NCBI GenBank assembly: GCA_017443895.1 | Contig: JAFSXU010000034.1 | Span: forward strand, 124,001-188,000 | DNA from: Clostridia bacterium | GTDB lineage: Bacteria > Bacillota > Clostridia > UBA1381 | DNA: 64,000 nucleotides | Reading direction: 5' to 3' | Part shown: in pieces, positions 13,072-21,335 of the stretch | Position numbering within the stretch: the first letter of the stretch is position 1 | Layout: every line of letters begins with the position of its first letter | The notes under the pieces: model-generated | The model's input: only the letters and a program-made list of their open reading frames with translations | Told to the model about the DNA's origin: nothing | The model's database searches: none | Program-made: the position numbers and the translations under genes

Positions 13072-13770
13072 CTATTTGTTTTTAATTGCGGTTAACAAGG
13101 TTATAATTTCTGCAAAACCCAAAAACATTGTGCCACTTATAAATGCTGATGACCAATAAATAAGTGCCATAAAAACATCAAAATCATCATACTCATCATA
13201 TCCAAATATTAGTCCAAGTATAAATCCACCTATATATGTAGTAACAGCAATAATCATTAACAATTTTGCAATATTGTTTTCATCATCAGGTATATATTTA
13301 TTATTTGTTTGCGATTTTATACCATTAACAAGTTTTTCCCGTTCTTCATCAGTTAAAGCCACAGTCATTGGTTTTGCTCCCATATTTGCCAGTATTTCTT
13401 CGTACTCTTCATCTGTAACTTTAACTGGAACTTTTTTATATCTCAATGGTACATTCAGCTTTTTATCATTCTCAACACACGGATATTCACTATGCGTCCA
13501 TTGTTGATCAATTTCTATTTTTTCAATCACAACATCAATATTTTTTCCACTATACGGGACTTTTACCGTATCTCCTACATTTGCAGACTCCGAATTCAAT
13601 TTAAACTTTAATTGTTTCTTATTACCTGATTCTGTGATGTGAGAATATGCAGTTCTTATAAGCGGGGCATATTCTTTTTCATATAACCCAAGTTCAATAA
13701 GCTTGTTATCTCTTTCTTTGTTTTTTATTGTACGACATTTTTCTAAAAAATCTTTTACTTTTTCATTCAT
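13072..13770 (-). CDS. unknown protein with two C-terminal membrane segments
   Basis: I do not recognise this 232-residue protein. The N-terminal third is charged and helical (NKERDNKLIELGLY). The middle looks like a beta domain with VGDTVKVPYSGKNID. The last 60 residues hold two hydrophobic segments (IIAVTTYIGGFILGLIF and IYWSSAFISGTMFLGFAE), so it is probably anchored with its N-terminus in the cytoplasm. The longer reading frame is rejected because AAGGA sits 7 bases before the ATG at 13770. It is visibly more AT-rich than its neighbours, has no terminator I can see, and lies beside a MITE-like palindrome, suggesting transfer. Confidence 0.75.
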   Translation of the reverse strand: MNEKVKDFLEKCRTIKNKERDNKLIELGLYEKEYAPLIRTAYSHITESGNKKQLKFKLNSESANVGDTVKVPYSGKNIDVVIEKIEIDQQWTHSEYPCVENDKKLNVPLRYKKVPVKVTDEEYEEILANMGAKPMTVALTDEEREKLVNGIKSQTNNKYIPDDENNIAKLLMIIAVTTYIGGFILGLIFGYDEYDDFDVFMALIYWSSAFISGTMFLGFAEIITLLTAIKNK

Positions 13771-13844
13771 TTCTAAGTCCTTCATAAAAAAGTGCGACTC
13801 CATTGTCAGGAGCCACATTTGAAAAACATACAACTCTCACATAA

Positions 13845-13980
13845 GGTTGCTACACACTTATACTTACGCCATTTGCTACAAAGCTACAGTTTACAGAATG
13901 TATGCTTTTACATATAGCATACACTTTGTAACAACTGTTTATACTAAAGCCTATTATAAGTATAATTATGTAGCATAACC
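13845..13980. repeat. MITE-like 136-base imperfect palindrome
   Basis: Terminal inverted repeats begin GGTT-GCTACA at 13845 and GGTTATGCTACA read from 13980 on the other strand, continuing with TTATACTTA on both sides; about 22 of 26 positions match. Nested inside are TGTATGC (13899-13905) and GCATACA (13917-13923). There is no open reading frame. No clear target duplication was seen. It occupies most of the 13771-14065 gap; the remainder is AT-rich and shows nothing else. Confidence 0.6.
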
Positions 13981-14065
13981 ATTTTATCATAGTGTTTTGC
14001 TTTTTCAAGTCTATATATCATCAAATTCTATAAGTAAATTTGCAAATACAAGCGGTTCATAAAAC

Positions 14066-14830
14066 TTACGCTTTCTTTCCCTGCTCCACCTGGCGGATTT
14101 CGTCCTGGGATGCGTTTTTAAGCGAATAGGTATCAAATGCAGGCGAATACGGAAGCTGAATTTCTATGCGACTGACTTTGTCCATCTTAACCTGACCTTT
14201 GGAAAGGTCTATATCAAACACATGACCACCCTGCGTTCTGTCAGCCGACAGAAAATGCAAGTGCCACCCCGGAGCGTTAATTCCGTCCATATAATCAGGA
14301 TAGTAAACACAAACCAAAGTACCCTCAACATCGTCAAAGAAAAAGTCCTGCTGATTACCGTCTAACATTTCTTTTAATGTAATGTGATGTGTAAGCTGTC
14401 CTGTCTCCGATCTTGCGCAAACACGCCTAAATTTACCGTCAATACGAACCATATGCATACTGTTCAGCCCAAAATCCTCCTCAATGCGAATGGTTAATAT
14501 CTCTTTAAGCGTTTCTATATCGGGCACTTCCTCAATTTCAAAGCTACGCCCACCGCAAAGCTTTGAAACCGATGCAAAAGGTACTCCTGTTTCGGGTGAT
14601 GCTTTTGTTACCGTTCCGTCTACAGTCGCACGGTAGCATATACCGTCTACAACAATCATTTCACCGTCTACACCCTCGAAAGTGCCAAGTCCGGTATCTC
14701 CGTGCTGTAGCAAATCCTCCACAGTTATTACGGCTTTGTTGTAGCCCATTGCCAACGCTTGCAGTGTTGACACCTGATACATACACTGCTCCGTCTCGCC
14801 CATAGAGTCAAATAGTTTCTTTTTTTCCAT
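14066..14830 (-). CDS. budA: alpha-acetolactate decarboxylase
   Basis: Converts acetolactate to acetoin in the butanediol/acetoin overflow route, in the cytoplasm. 254 residues, close to the family norm of about 240. The zinc-binding signature GWHLHFLSADRTQGGHVFD (two His of HLH plus the His of GGH) is complete, and SVSKLCGG-like and FGLNSMHMVRIDG segments fit the family. The frame extends nine codons upstream, but GGAGG lies 8 bases before the ATG at 14830. No acetolactate synthase or butanediol dehydrogenase is adjacent, so it draws on acetolactate made elsewhere. Confidence 0.95.
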   Translation of the reverse strand: MEKKKLFDSMGETEQCMYQVSTLQALAMGYNKAVITVEDLLQHGDTGLGTFEGVDGEMIVVDGICYRATVDGTVTKASPETGVPFASVSKLCGGRSFEIEEVPDIETLKEILTIRIEEDFGLNSMHMVRIDGKFRRVCARSETGQLTHHITLKEMLDGNQQDFFFDDVEGTLVCVYYPDYMDGINAPGWHLHFLSADRTQGGHVFDIDLSKGQVKMDKVSRIEIQLPYSPAFDTYSLKNASQDEIRQVEQGKKA

Positions 14831-14879
14831 TGCAACTACCTCCCCATACTTTCTCAAAATCTATTCATAACTAATGTTT

Positions 14880-14908
14880 ATTGTATTTAGTTTTTGCCGT
14901 TTTGTCAA
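14880..14908 (-). promoter_or_regulatory. promoter of budA
   Basis: On the minus strand, TTGACA (14903-14908), a 17-base spacer and TACAAT (14880-14885), 49 bases before the budA ATG. No operator-like dyad was noticed. Confidence 0.8.
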
Positions 14909-14941
14909 TATCAAAAGAGGTTTTTGAAAGTAAAACCAAGC

Positions 14942-14979
14942 AAAAAAAGCCCGGAAACCATATAGTTTTCGGACTTTTT
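14942..14979 (-). terminator. terminator of rplM-rpsI
   Basis: Minus-strand hairpin of about 11 base pairs with one mismatch (AGTCCGAAAAC pairing with GTTTCCGGGCT) followed by a run of seven T, just after the rpsI stop. Confidence 0.88.
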
Positions 14980-14998
14980 GATATTTCTGTATGAAATT

Positions 14999-15394
14999 TT
15001 ATCTCTTACTAAACTGTGGTGCGCGACGAGCTGCCTTCAAGCCGTATTTCTTTCTTTCCTTCATTCTTGAATCTCTTGTTAAGAAGCCTGCCTTTTTAAG
15101 GTCTGCACGGTATGCGTCTGTATCAACCTCAAGCAATGCTCTTGAGATACCGTGACGGATAGCACCTGCCTGACCTGTGAAACCGCCGCCTTCTACTTTA
15201 ACGATTACATCGAACTTACCCTCTGTCTTTGTAAGAACGAGTGGCTGACGAACGATAACCTTTAATGTATCAAGGCCAAAATACTCATCAATTGTTCTTC
15301 CGTTTATTGTAATGCTTCCGCTACCCGGAACAAGACGAACTCTTGCAACGGAAGACTTTCTTCTACCTGTACCATAGTACTGTTCTTTTGCCAT
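14999..15394 (-). CDS. rpsI: 30S ribosomal protein S9
   Basis: Small-subunit protein of 131 residues. [16 protein letters not shown] at the start and the basic tail [17 protein letters not shown], which reaches the P-site tRNA, are diagnostic. AAGGAGG precedes the ATG. It follows rplM by 14 bases in the universal rplM-rpsI order and ends in a strong terminator. Confidence 0.98.
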   Translation of the reverse strand: MAKEQYYGTGRRKSSVARVRLVPGSGSITINGRTIDEYFGLDTLKVIVRQPLVLTKTEGKFDVIVKVEGGGFTGQAGAIRHGISRALLEVDTDAYRADLKKAGFLTRDSRMKERKKYGLKAARRAPQFSKR

Positions 15395-15408
15395 TTCAAA
15401 AATCCTCC

Positions 15409-15849
15409 TTATTTAATCTCGCCTGTCCATGCAATAGGCTGCTGAGCTGTCTGCTCATACTCTGCACCCTGATATACACGAAGTCTTGTAGCTGACTTTC
15501 TTCCGATTGTGTTGTTTGGAAGCATTCCGCCTACTGCGTATGACATTGCACGCTCCGGTGCCTCTACCATAAGATCGCTGTACTTAATCTCCTTAATGCC
15601 TCCTACCCAGCCGGTGTGATAATAACGAACCTTCTGGTTTAACTTGTTTCCTGTTAATACTGCCTTATCAGCGTTGATAACGATAACATGATCGCCACAG
15701 TCAACATGCGGTGTGTATGTTGGCTTATGCTTACCAAGTAAAATATGAGCTGCTGTTGCTGCAACACGGCCTAACGGCTTTCCTGCTGCATCAATGACAT
15801 ACCATTTTCTATCAACATCTGCCGGCTTTAAAATGTAGCTTGAATTCAT
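15409..15849 (-). CDS. rplM: 50S ribosomal protein L13
   Basis: Large-subunit assembly protein of about 146 residues: [16 protein letters not shown] near the start, [15 protein letters not shown] and the conserved MLPNNTIGR segment. GGGAGG lies 8 bases before the ATG at 15849, so nine upstream codons of the open frame are excluded. First gene of the rplM-rpsI operon, with its own consensus-like promoter and a 5' untranslated hairpin that may serve autoregulation. Confidence 0.98.
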   Translation of the reverse strand: MNSSYILKPADVDRKWYVIDAAGKPLGRVAATAAHILLGKHKPTYTPHVDCGDHVIVINADKAVLTGNKLNQKVRYYHTGWVGGIKEIKYSDLMVEAPERAMSYAVGGMLPNNTIGRKSATRLRVYQGAEYEQTAQQPIAWTGEIK

Positions 15850-15881
15850 TGATGTTTCCTCCCATAAATTTTTCATCTTAC

Positions 15882-15905
15882 AGCCAAAATATACCTACCT
15901 TGGCT
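15882..15905 (-). promoter_or_regulatory. rplM leader hairpin, possible L13 autoregulatory site
   Basis: In the rplM 5' untranslated region, AGCCAA and TTGGCT (15900-15905 and 15882-15887) can pair around a 12-base loop. Known L13 leaders in Firmicutes occupy this position. The match is positional only; I did not verify the consensus. Confidence 0.4.
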
Positions 15906-15914
15906 TTCCGATGT

Positions 15915-15943
15915 ATTTTACTACCTTTTTTTACTCTTGTCAA
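15915..15943 (-). promoter_or_regulatory. promoter of rplM-rpsI
   Basis: Minus-strand TTGACA (15938-15943), 17-base spacer, TAAAAT (15915-15920). Start of transcription would fall near 15908, giving a leader of about 60 bases that contains the hairpin. Confidence 0.85.
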
Positions 15944-16048
15944 CACTTTTTATAAAAGTTTTTTAACTTTTTATATTTTGCTTTCATTTACTCCGTTTTT
16001 CTTTGTTTTTCTTTAAAATGCTCACTTTTCATTTTTATTTTTTATGTC

Positions 16049-16082
16049 AAAAAAATGAGGAATTATATGCTAATTCCTCATT
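16049..16082 (-). terminator. terminator of argS
   Basis: Perfect 12-base arms AATGAGGAATTA and TAATTCCTCATT (16054-16065 and 16071-16082) with a 5-base loop, followed on the minus strand by seven T. It starts 11 bases after the argS stop. Confidence 0.93.
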
Positions 16083-16092
16083 TAATAGATAT

Positions 16093-17793
16093 TTACATAC
16101 TTTCTACCGTTTCAATTCCCAATAACATCAGTGCTGATTTAATAACCGAACAGGTTGCGTCTACTATTTTTAATCTTGCACGCTTGGTTTCATCATCTAC
16201 ATCGTCCTTTAGTATAGGATTTGTGTTATAGAACTTATTAAACAGCTTTGCAAGGTCGGTTACATATCTGTTTATATAAAACGGTTCATTTTTATTTGCC
16301 GCCGACAATATAGCATTATCAAATGCGCCAAGCTGTTTTACAAGACTGTATGCGTCCGCATCCGTAATATTTGACAGGTCTGCATTTTTATAGTCAATAC
16401 CCTCTGCACGACGGAGAATACTCCTTCCCCTTGCATACGAATACTGGCAATACGGAGCGCTCTCGCCCTCAAAGTCAAGCATGGTATCCCATGAGAAAAT
16501 TATATCCTTTTCACGGGAGTTCTTTAAGAATGTATAAAGAATTGCGCCGATACCGATTTTCTTTGCAACCTCGTCACGGTTTTCCTTTACGGTGTCATTT
16601 TCTTCAATTACGGCACGGGTTTTCTCGATTGCCTCATTTAAAACATCTTCTAAGAATACCACATCACCGTTTCTTGTTGACATACTCTTACCCGGTAATT
16701 TTACCAAGCCAAAGCCCACATGCTCACAGCCCTTGCTCCATTCCCAGCCTGCTCTTTCCATAACCGCAAATATCTGTTTAAAATGAAGCGCCTGCGGTGT
16801 CCCGACTACATATATATTCTTATCAAAATTATATGTTCTGTGCCTGTAAAGAGCCGCCGCAATATCACGGGTTGCATAAATGGTCGCTCCGTCTGATTTT
16901 AAAATTATACACGGCGGAATATTCATATCCGACAAATCAACGACCTTAGCGCCCTCAGACTCAACAAGCAGGTTCTTTTCCCTTAATATATCAACAACCT
17001 CCTGCATTTTATCCGAATAAAACGCCTCGCCGTTATAGGAATCAAACTCGACACCCAACATATCATATACACGCTTGAACTCACGCAAAGAAATATCTCT
17101 GAAATGCTGCCAAAGTGCGGTCGCTTCACTGTCTCCGTCCTCAAGCTTCTTAAAATACTCCCTCGCCTCGTCCTCAAGCTCGGGATTTTTCTTTGCCTCA
17201 TCGTGGAACTTAACATATATCTTTAAAAGCTCATTTATAGGGTCTTTGTCAATAACCTCCGCATCGCCCCAGCGATGGTATGCACATATGAGCTTACCAA
17301 ACTGCGTACCCCAGTCGCCGATATGGTTTAGTGACTGCACATCATATCCCAGATACTTATAAATCTTTGCGAGCGAATTACCGAGTGCCGTAGAAAATAA
17401 ATGACCTATATGGAACGGCTTTGCAATATTGGGTGATGAATAATCAAGAAGTACCGTCTTTCCACTGCCAATATCTGACCTGCCCCAGTTTCCGTTACTC
17501 TTAATTACAGCATCAACCGTTTCTTTTATAAACTCACCCTTATTAAAGAAAAAGTTTAAATATCCGCCCGCTTGTTCAACTCTTTCAAACACCGCATCGT
17601 CTTTTAGTTTCTCTGCCAAATCCTTGGCAATCAAAGGCGGAGCCTTGCGCATAACCTTCGCCAACGGAAAGCACGGAAAAGCCAAATCGCCCATTTTCTC
17701 ATCGGGCGGAATTTCAACCGCATTTTTCACCTGCTCTTTGGGAAGCTCAGTTACAGCGCTTATTTTATCTATTACATATTCCTTAAAATCCAT
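16093..17793 (-). CDS. argS: arginyl-tRNA synthetase
   Basis: Class I aminoacyl-tRNA synthetase of 566 residues that charges tRNA-Arg. It has the N-terminal Arg-tRNA-synthetase domain, the signature DYSSPNIAKPFHIGHLFSTA near residue 115 (HIGH as HIGH), the KMSKS-equivalent loop region GKSMSTRNGDVV near 370, and the C-terminal DALR helical domain (about 450-566). GGGG lies before the ATG. It is monocistronic, with its own TTGCAA-17-TATAAT promoter, and divergent from bioY. Confidence 0.98.
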   Translation of the reverse strand: MDFKEYVIDKISAVTELPKEQVKNAVEIPPDEKMGDLAFPCFPLAKVMRKAPPLIAKDLAEKLKDDAVFERVEQAGGYLNFFFNKGEFIKETVDAVIKSNGNWGRSDIGSGKTVLLDYSSPNIAKPFHIGHLFSTALGNSLAKIYKYLGYDVQSLNHIGDWGTQFGKLICAYHRWGDAEVIDKDPINELLKIYVKFHDEAKKNPELEDEAREYFKKLEDGDSEATALWQHFRDISLREFKRVYDMLGVEFDSYNGEAFYSDKMQEVVDILREKNLLVESEGAKVVDLSDMNIPPCIILKSDGATIYATRDIAAALYRHRTYNFDKNIYVVGTPQALHFKQIFAVMERAGWEWSKGCEHVGFGLVKLPGKSMSTRNGDVVFLEDVLNEAIEKTRAVIEENDTVKENRDEVAKKIGIGAILYTFLKNSREKDIIFSWDTMLDFEGESAPYCQYSYARGRSILRRAEGIDYKNADLSNITDADAYSLVKQLGAFDNAILSAANKNEPFYINRYVTDLAKLFNKFYNTNPILKDDVDDETKRARLKIVDATCSVIKSALMLLGIETVESM

Positions 17794-17824
17794 TATTTTA
17801 TCCCCTTTTTTGCTTATGTAGGCT

Positions 17825-17853
17825 ATTATACCATTTTATGAATATTTTTGCAA
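17825..17853 (-). promoter_or_regulatory. promoter of argS
   Basis: Minus-strand TTGCAA (17848-17853), 17-base spacer, TATAAT (17825-17830), 32 bases before the argS ATG. Confidence 0.82.
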
Positions 17854-17869
17854 GATGCAATATTTTTAA

Positions 17870-17901
17870 TTGTTAACCTTTTGTGATTTTAAGGTTGACA
17901 A
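17870..17901. promoter_or_regulatory. BirA (biotin repressor) operator of bioY
   Basis: TTGTTAACC (17870-17878), 14-base spacer, GGTTGACAA (17893-17901). This matches the BirA operator form TTGTnAACC-N14-GGTTnACAA with one imperfect base. The right half-site contains the bioY -35 hexamer, so bound BirA would block RNA polymerase. Seen directly; the regulator itself is not in the window. Confidence 0.85.
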
Positions 17902-17923
17902 TTCTTTTGGTTTATGCTATTAT
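17895..17923 (+). promoter_or_regulatory. promoter of bioY
   Basis: TTGACA (17895-17900), 17-base spacer, TATTAT (17918-17923), 42 bases before the bioY ATG and overlapping the BirA operator. Confidence 0.85.
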
Positions 17924-17965
17924 TTTCAAGACAAAATTTTTACTAACAGAAAGCGAGAACGGAAT

Positions 17966-18508
17966 ATGAATACAAAAACAATGATAATATGCGCAATTTT
18001 TGCAGCGGTACTATGTGTATTTTCGGTAATGACGATACCTATAGGCCCTGTACCGATTTCAATGGGTATTTTCGGCATAATGCTTACAGCTTCGATATTG
18101 GGCGCAAAAAAGGGCAGTATAGCAGTGATTATATACATATTTTTAGGTGCGATAGGTCTGCCTGTATTCTCAGGCTTTAAGGGCGGTATACAGGTGCTTG
18201 CAGGGCCTACGGGCGGATATATATGGTCATATATTTTTATGGCAATAATTATAGGGCTTTTGACAGAAAAGCTTGCCACAAAGCCAATCCTTGCAATGGT
18301 ACAAATTTTCGGTGCGTGCATATTGGGAACAGCGGTATGCTATTTCTTTGGAACAGTGCAATTTATGCTTGTACAAAATATGGGACTTATTAAGTCACTG
18401 TCTCTTTGCGTATTCCCGTTTGTTGCGTTTGATTTATTAAAGGCGGCAGTTTGTGGGTATCTTGCATACACTATCCGAAAAGCATTATTAAAAGCAAATT
18501 TATTGTAA
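17966..18508 (+). CDS. bioY: biotin ECF transporter S component BioY
   Basis: Membrane protein of 180 residues with about six transmembrane helices. It binds biotin and docks with the shared ECF energising module. The family segments GPVPISMGIFGIMLTASILG and LPVFSGFKGGIQVLAGPTGG (the BioY biotin-site loop) are present. The open frame begins 32 codons earlier but the first ATG that gives a proper BioY N-terminus is at 17966, downstream of the promoter. A BirA operator overlaps the promoter, so expression should fall when biotin is plentiful. No ecfA or ecfT is nearby. Confidence 0.95.
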   Translation: MNTKTMIICAIFAAVLCVFSVMTIPIGPVPISMGIFGIMLTASILGAKKGSIAVIIYIFLGAIGLPVFSGFKGGIQVLAGPTGGYIWSYIFMAIIIGLLTEKLATKPILAMVQIFGACILGTAVCYFFGTVQFMLVQNMGLIKSLSLCVFPFVAFDLLKAAVCGYLAYTIRKALLKANLL

Positions 18509-18510
18509 TA

Positions 18511-18539
18511 TTGCTTTTAATCCGCATTTATGTTACAAT
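18511..18539 (+). promoter_or_regulatory. promoter of the yitT-like gene
   Basis: TTGCTT (18511-18516), 17-base spacer, extended -10 TGTTACAAT with TACAAT at 18534-18539, 31 bases before the ATG. An inverted repeat CCGCATTT (18522-18529) / AAATGCGG (18555-18562) straddles the -10 and touches the ribosome site; it could be an operator. A weak hairpin at 18490-18518 spans the bioY stop. Confidence 0.65.
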
Positions 18540-18569
18540 ATCGGCATACGGATAAAATGCGGAGGCTTT

Positions 18570-19415
18570 ATGAAAAATATATTTAAAGATTATTTTGTGC
18601 CGTTTATTATGATTACGCTCGGCGCGTTTATGGCGGCATTTTCACTTGAAAACTTTCTTGTGCCAAACACCGTGCTTGACGGCGGAATAACGGGTATAAG
18701 CATAATATTAAATCAGCTTACGGGGTATTCAATGAGTATCTTCATTGTAATAATCAACCTTCCGTTTATGTTTATAGGCTTCAGACATTTAGGACTCAGG
18801 TTTTTGGTAAGCGGAATATACAGTATGGCTGTATTTACCCTGTTTATACAAGTGTTTGAGCATATGGCAAATGCGACAAGCTCGGAGCTTTTGGCGGTAG
18901 TATTCGGCGGAGTTATTTTAGGTCTTGGCGTCGGTCTGGTACTTAAATTCGGTGGTTGCCTTGACGGAACCGAAATTATAGCAATGCTTGTAAGCAAAAA
19001 ATCGGGCTTTTCAACAGGGCAGATTATATTTGTTATTAACATTGTAATATACGCCGTTGCAGGGTTTCTGTTCGGCTGGGACAGAGCGATGTATTCCCTG
19101 CTTACATATTTTATAAGCTTTAAGATGATTGATATTATCGAAGAGGGCTTGGAGCAGGCAAAGGCGGCAATGATAATTACCGATAATGCACAAAATATTT
19201 CAGAAACGATTTATAACCGTCTTGGCAGAACCTGCACCATAATCAAGGGCGAGGGTTTAATAAGCGGTACAAAAACAGTCCTATACTGCGTTGTTACCCG
19301 ACTTGAGGTCGGAGAATTAAAGCGAATTATAAAAGAATATGACGGAAGTGCATTTGTTACAATAAGTGATGTTTCGGAAATTATAGGAACACATATTAAA
19401 CAAACGGGTAAATAA
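18570..19415 (+). CDS. YitT family membrane protein (DUF161/DUF2179)
   Basis: 281 residues. Five or six hydrophobic helices over the first 190 residues, with the family motif NTVLDGGITGISIILN near residue 33 and GGVILGLGVGLVLKFGGCLDG near 113, then a cytoplasmic C-terminal DUF2179 domain (about 200-281). The function of YitT proteins is not established. GGAGG precedes the ATG. It follows bioY on the same strand but has its own extended -10 promoter, so any tie to biotin is doubtful. Confidence 0.9.
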   Translation: MKNIFKDYFVPFIMITLGAFMAAFSLENFLVPNTVLDGGITGISIILNQLTGYSMSIFIVIINLPFMFIGFRHLGLRFLVSGIYSMAVFTLFIQVFEHMANATSSELLAVVFGGVILGLGVGLVLKFGGCLDGTEIIAMLVSKKSGFSTGQIIFVINIVIYAVAGFLFGWDRAMYSLLTYFISFKMIDIIEEGLEQAKAAMIITDNAQNISETIYNRLGRTCTIIKGEGLISGTKTVLYCVVTRLEVGELKRIIKEYDGSAFVTISDVSEIIGTHIKQTGK

Positions 19416-19456
19416 AAAGAAGGCTGTTGCCTTTAACGCAACAGCCTTCTTTTTTG
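19414..19456. terminator. bidirectional terminator
   Basis: AGAAGGCTGTTGC pairs with GCAACAGCCTTCT around a 7-base loop, with an A-run on the left and T-run on the right. Shared by the plus-strand yitT-like gene and the minus-strand his operon. Confidence 0.93.
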
Positions 19457-19461
19457 CATCA

Positions 19462-20118
19462 TCAGAAAGTAACCGCAGGACCTGTATTATACTGCTCATC
19501 ATACCCGTTATCAGTTTGAGGTGTCGTTACATCTGACGATTTTCTGTAAACATCACCGTTTTCCTCGACTATGAACACATCTCTACCCTGCCAACGGATA
19601 TGCCATACAACCTTATTTGCACCGTCGCCAAAGGTTATAGTGTTTGACATCTTGTTGTATGAATATTCAAGCTCCTGACCAAACATAAAGCCTGTATAGT
19701 ATTTTGCTCTGCCGTTATCCATAAACTCTATATATGTAGAGTCAAACATACCGAAAAGACTGTTATCTTCCTTTTCCCATACGCCGACTACATTGCCACG
19801 GTTTAACAGCATCAGTGACGATACAATAATTATTGCAATCAGTATAAGACCTATTGCCGATACTGCCGCAATTTTACCCGAATTATTGTGTTGGGGTTCC
19901 ATAGTGTATGGTTCATCCATTGGAGCTTCGGCATCATTTTCAAAATCCAAATCATTATTTTTATCATCATTTTTATCATCATTTATAACCGCATCATCAA
20001 CAGCATTATATTCTGTATACTCCGTATCATCAGTCTGAATATCCTCTATTTGACTTCCGCACACGCCACAGAATTTACTGTCATCTGAAATTTCGGCTCC
20101 ACAGTTTGTACATTTCAT
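19462..20118 (-). CDS. zinc-ribbon membrane protein
   Basis: 218 residues. The N-terminus is a zinc ribbon, MKCTNCGAEI...FCGVCGSQ. An acidic linker rich in Asp and Asn follows (about 28-75), then one transmembrane helix (IAAVSAIGLILIAIIIVSSL, about 84-105), then a beta-rich domain facing outside (GVWEKEDNS...YIEFMDNGRAKYYTG), similar to small lipocalin-like DUFs in Clostridia. No function can be assigned. It is the last gene of the his run, 15 bases after the TVP38 gene, but a role in histidine synthesis is unlikely. Confidence 0.8.
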   Translation of the reverse strand: MKCTNCGAEISDDSKFCGVCGSQIEDIQTDDTEYTEYNAVDDAVINDDKNDDKNNDLDFENDAEAPMDEPYTMEPQHNNSGKIAAVSAIGLILIAIIIVSSLMLLNRGNVVGVWEKEDNSLFGMFDSTYIEFMDNGRAKYYTGFMFGQELEYSYNKMSNTITFGDGANKVVWHIRWQGRDVFIVEENGDVYRKSSDVTTPQTDNGYDEQYNTGPAVTF

Positions 20119-20133
20119 TTCAACACACCTCTG

Positions 20134-20751
20134 TTATAAGTTTATCGTATTTATTACCTGCGCCCACAAATGCCCGAACTTATCAAGAAAGAATTGTGAG
20201 CCATAGGTATAAAATAAAATTTTCCACGGTTTAAACAGAACTACAATAGCGCAAAAGCGTTTATACTCCATTTTGGTAAGCCCTGCAATATAGCATAGCA
20301 TATTATCAGGGAAAAATGGCAACAACAGCATTATTGCAAGCAGTTTCTCAAACAACGGCGTTCTGTTTATAAATTTTTCGTATTTGGTGAAATTCTTTTT
20401 AGACACCAGCGCATCCACCAACGGCTTGCCCCAAATACGCACAATCAAAAAGATTATAATGGAGCCTAAAACGGTTGAGACAGCGTTTAGTATAAAGCCC
20501 CAGAACGGACCAAATGCAGCTACAGATACCGGATAACCCAATGCGCACGGGAGAATAAGAATTACAACCGACAGCGTTTCAATAACGACAAATACCAACG
20601 GTGCAAATACGCCACAGCCTTCTATAAATTCTTCAAACGCATCCTGTGATGACAATATACCGCTCCTAAGCCCTAATACAACGCCAACGCTTACGAGAAC
20701 TAATATTATTGCCGTGATTATCCAGATTACTATTTTAGCTTTATTCTTCAT
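20134..20751 (-). CDS. TVP38/TMEM64 family membrane protein
   Basis: 205-residue integral membrane protein of the DedA-like SNARE-associated (VTT) superfamily. About five hydrophobic segments; the family core GYPVSVAAFGPFWGFILNAVSTVLGS (residues about 75-100) and FPDNMLCYIAGLT near 145 with the reentrant-loop proline are visible. Family members have been linked to lipid scrambling and membrane homeostasis; this one has no assigned role. It starts one base before the hisB stop region, so it is co-transcribed with the his genes. Confidence 0.88.
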   Translation of the reverse strand: MKNKAKIVIWIITAIILVLVSVGVVLGLRSGILSSQDAFEEFIEGCGVFAPLVFVVIETLSVVILILPCALGYPVSVAAFGPFWGFILNAVSTVLGSIIIFLIVRIWGKPLVDALVSKKNFTKYEKFINRTPLFEKLLAIMLLLPFFPDNMLCYIAGLTKMEYKRFCAIVVLFKPWKILFYTYGSQFFLDKFGHLWAQVINTINL

Positions 20752-21335
20752 TATATTGTTCCCTTTGTTGATAATGCACCGTTAATTCTGTCATCGTATT
20801 TTGTCGCCATATCAAGTGCCTTTGCAAACGCCTTAAATGCGCCCTCACAAATATGGTGGTCATTAAGCCCAGACAGTTGTTTAAAATGCAAGTTCATCAT
20901 TGCAGACGATGATACCGCATAGAAAAACTCCCTTACCATCTGGGTTGACATATCGCCCATTTTATCAAATGTGAACGACAAATCCGATGAATAATATGCC
21001 CTGCCCGATAGATCAACCGCGCATAAAATCAGTGCCTCGTCCATTGGCAGGATAAAATGTCCGTATCGGGATATTCCCGATTTATCAGAAAGTGCCTGCT
21101 TTATCGCCTCGCCCAAAACTATGCCTGTATCCTCAATTGTATGGTGGTCATCAACCTCCAAATCTCCTTCAACTTTTACGCTAAGATCAAACAAGCCATG
21201 CTTTGCAAAGCCGCACAGCATATGGTCAAAAAAGCCGACACCTGTGCTGATATCAGACGCACCGCCACCGTCAAGGTTTATGGTAATTTCAATTTTTGTT
21301 TCCTTGGTTTCCCGTTTTATTGTAGCTTTTCTCAT
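20751..21335 (-). CDS. hisB: imidazoleglycerol-phosphate dehydratase
   Basis: Sixth step of histidine synthesis, dehydrating IGP to imidazole-acetol phosphate with manganese. 194 residues, the size of the monofunctional enzyme. The duplicated metal-binding motifs are visible: FFDHMLCGFAKHG and DDHHTIEDTGIVLGEA in the first half, and LNDHHICEGAFKAFAKAL near the end. It overlaps hisD by 4 bases and the TVP38 gene by a single base. Confidence 0.97.
   Translation of the reverse strand: MRKATIKRETKETKIEITINLDGGGASDISTGVGFFDHMLCGFAKHGLFDLSVKVEGDLEVDDHHTIEDTGIVLGEAIKQALSDKSGISRYGHFILPMDEALILCAVDLSGRAYYSSDLSFTFDKMGDMSTQMVREFFYAVSSSAMMNLHFKQLSGLNDHHICEGAFKAFAKALDMATKYDDRINGALSTKGTI

Noticed and set aside
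18490-18518. Intrinsic terminator between bioY and the yitT-like gene
   Set aside because: The AAAAGCAA/TTGCTTTT hairpin is followed by AATCC rather than a T-run, and its right arm forms the -35 of the next promoter.
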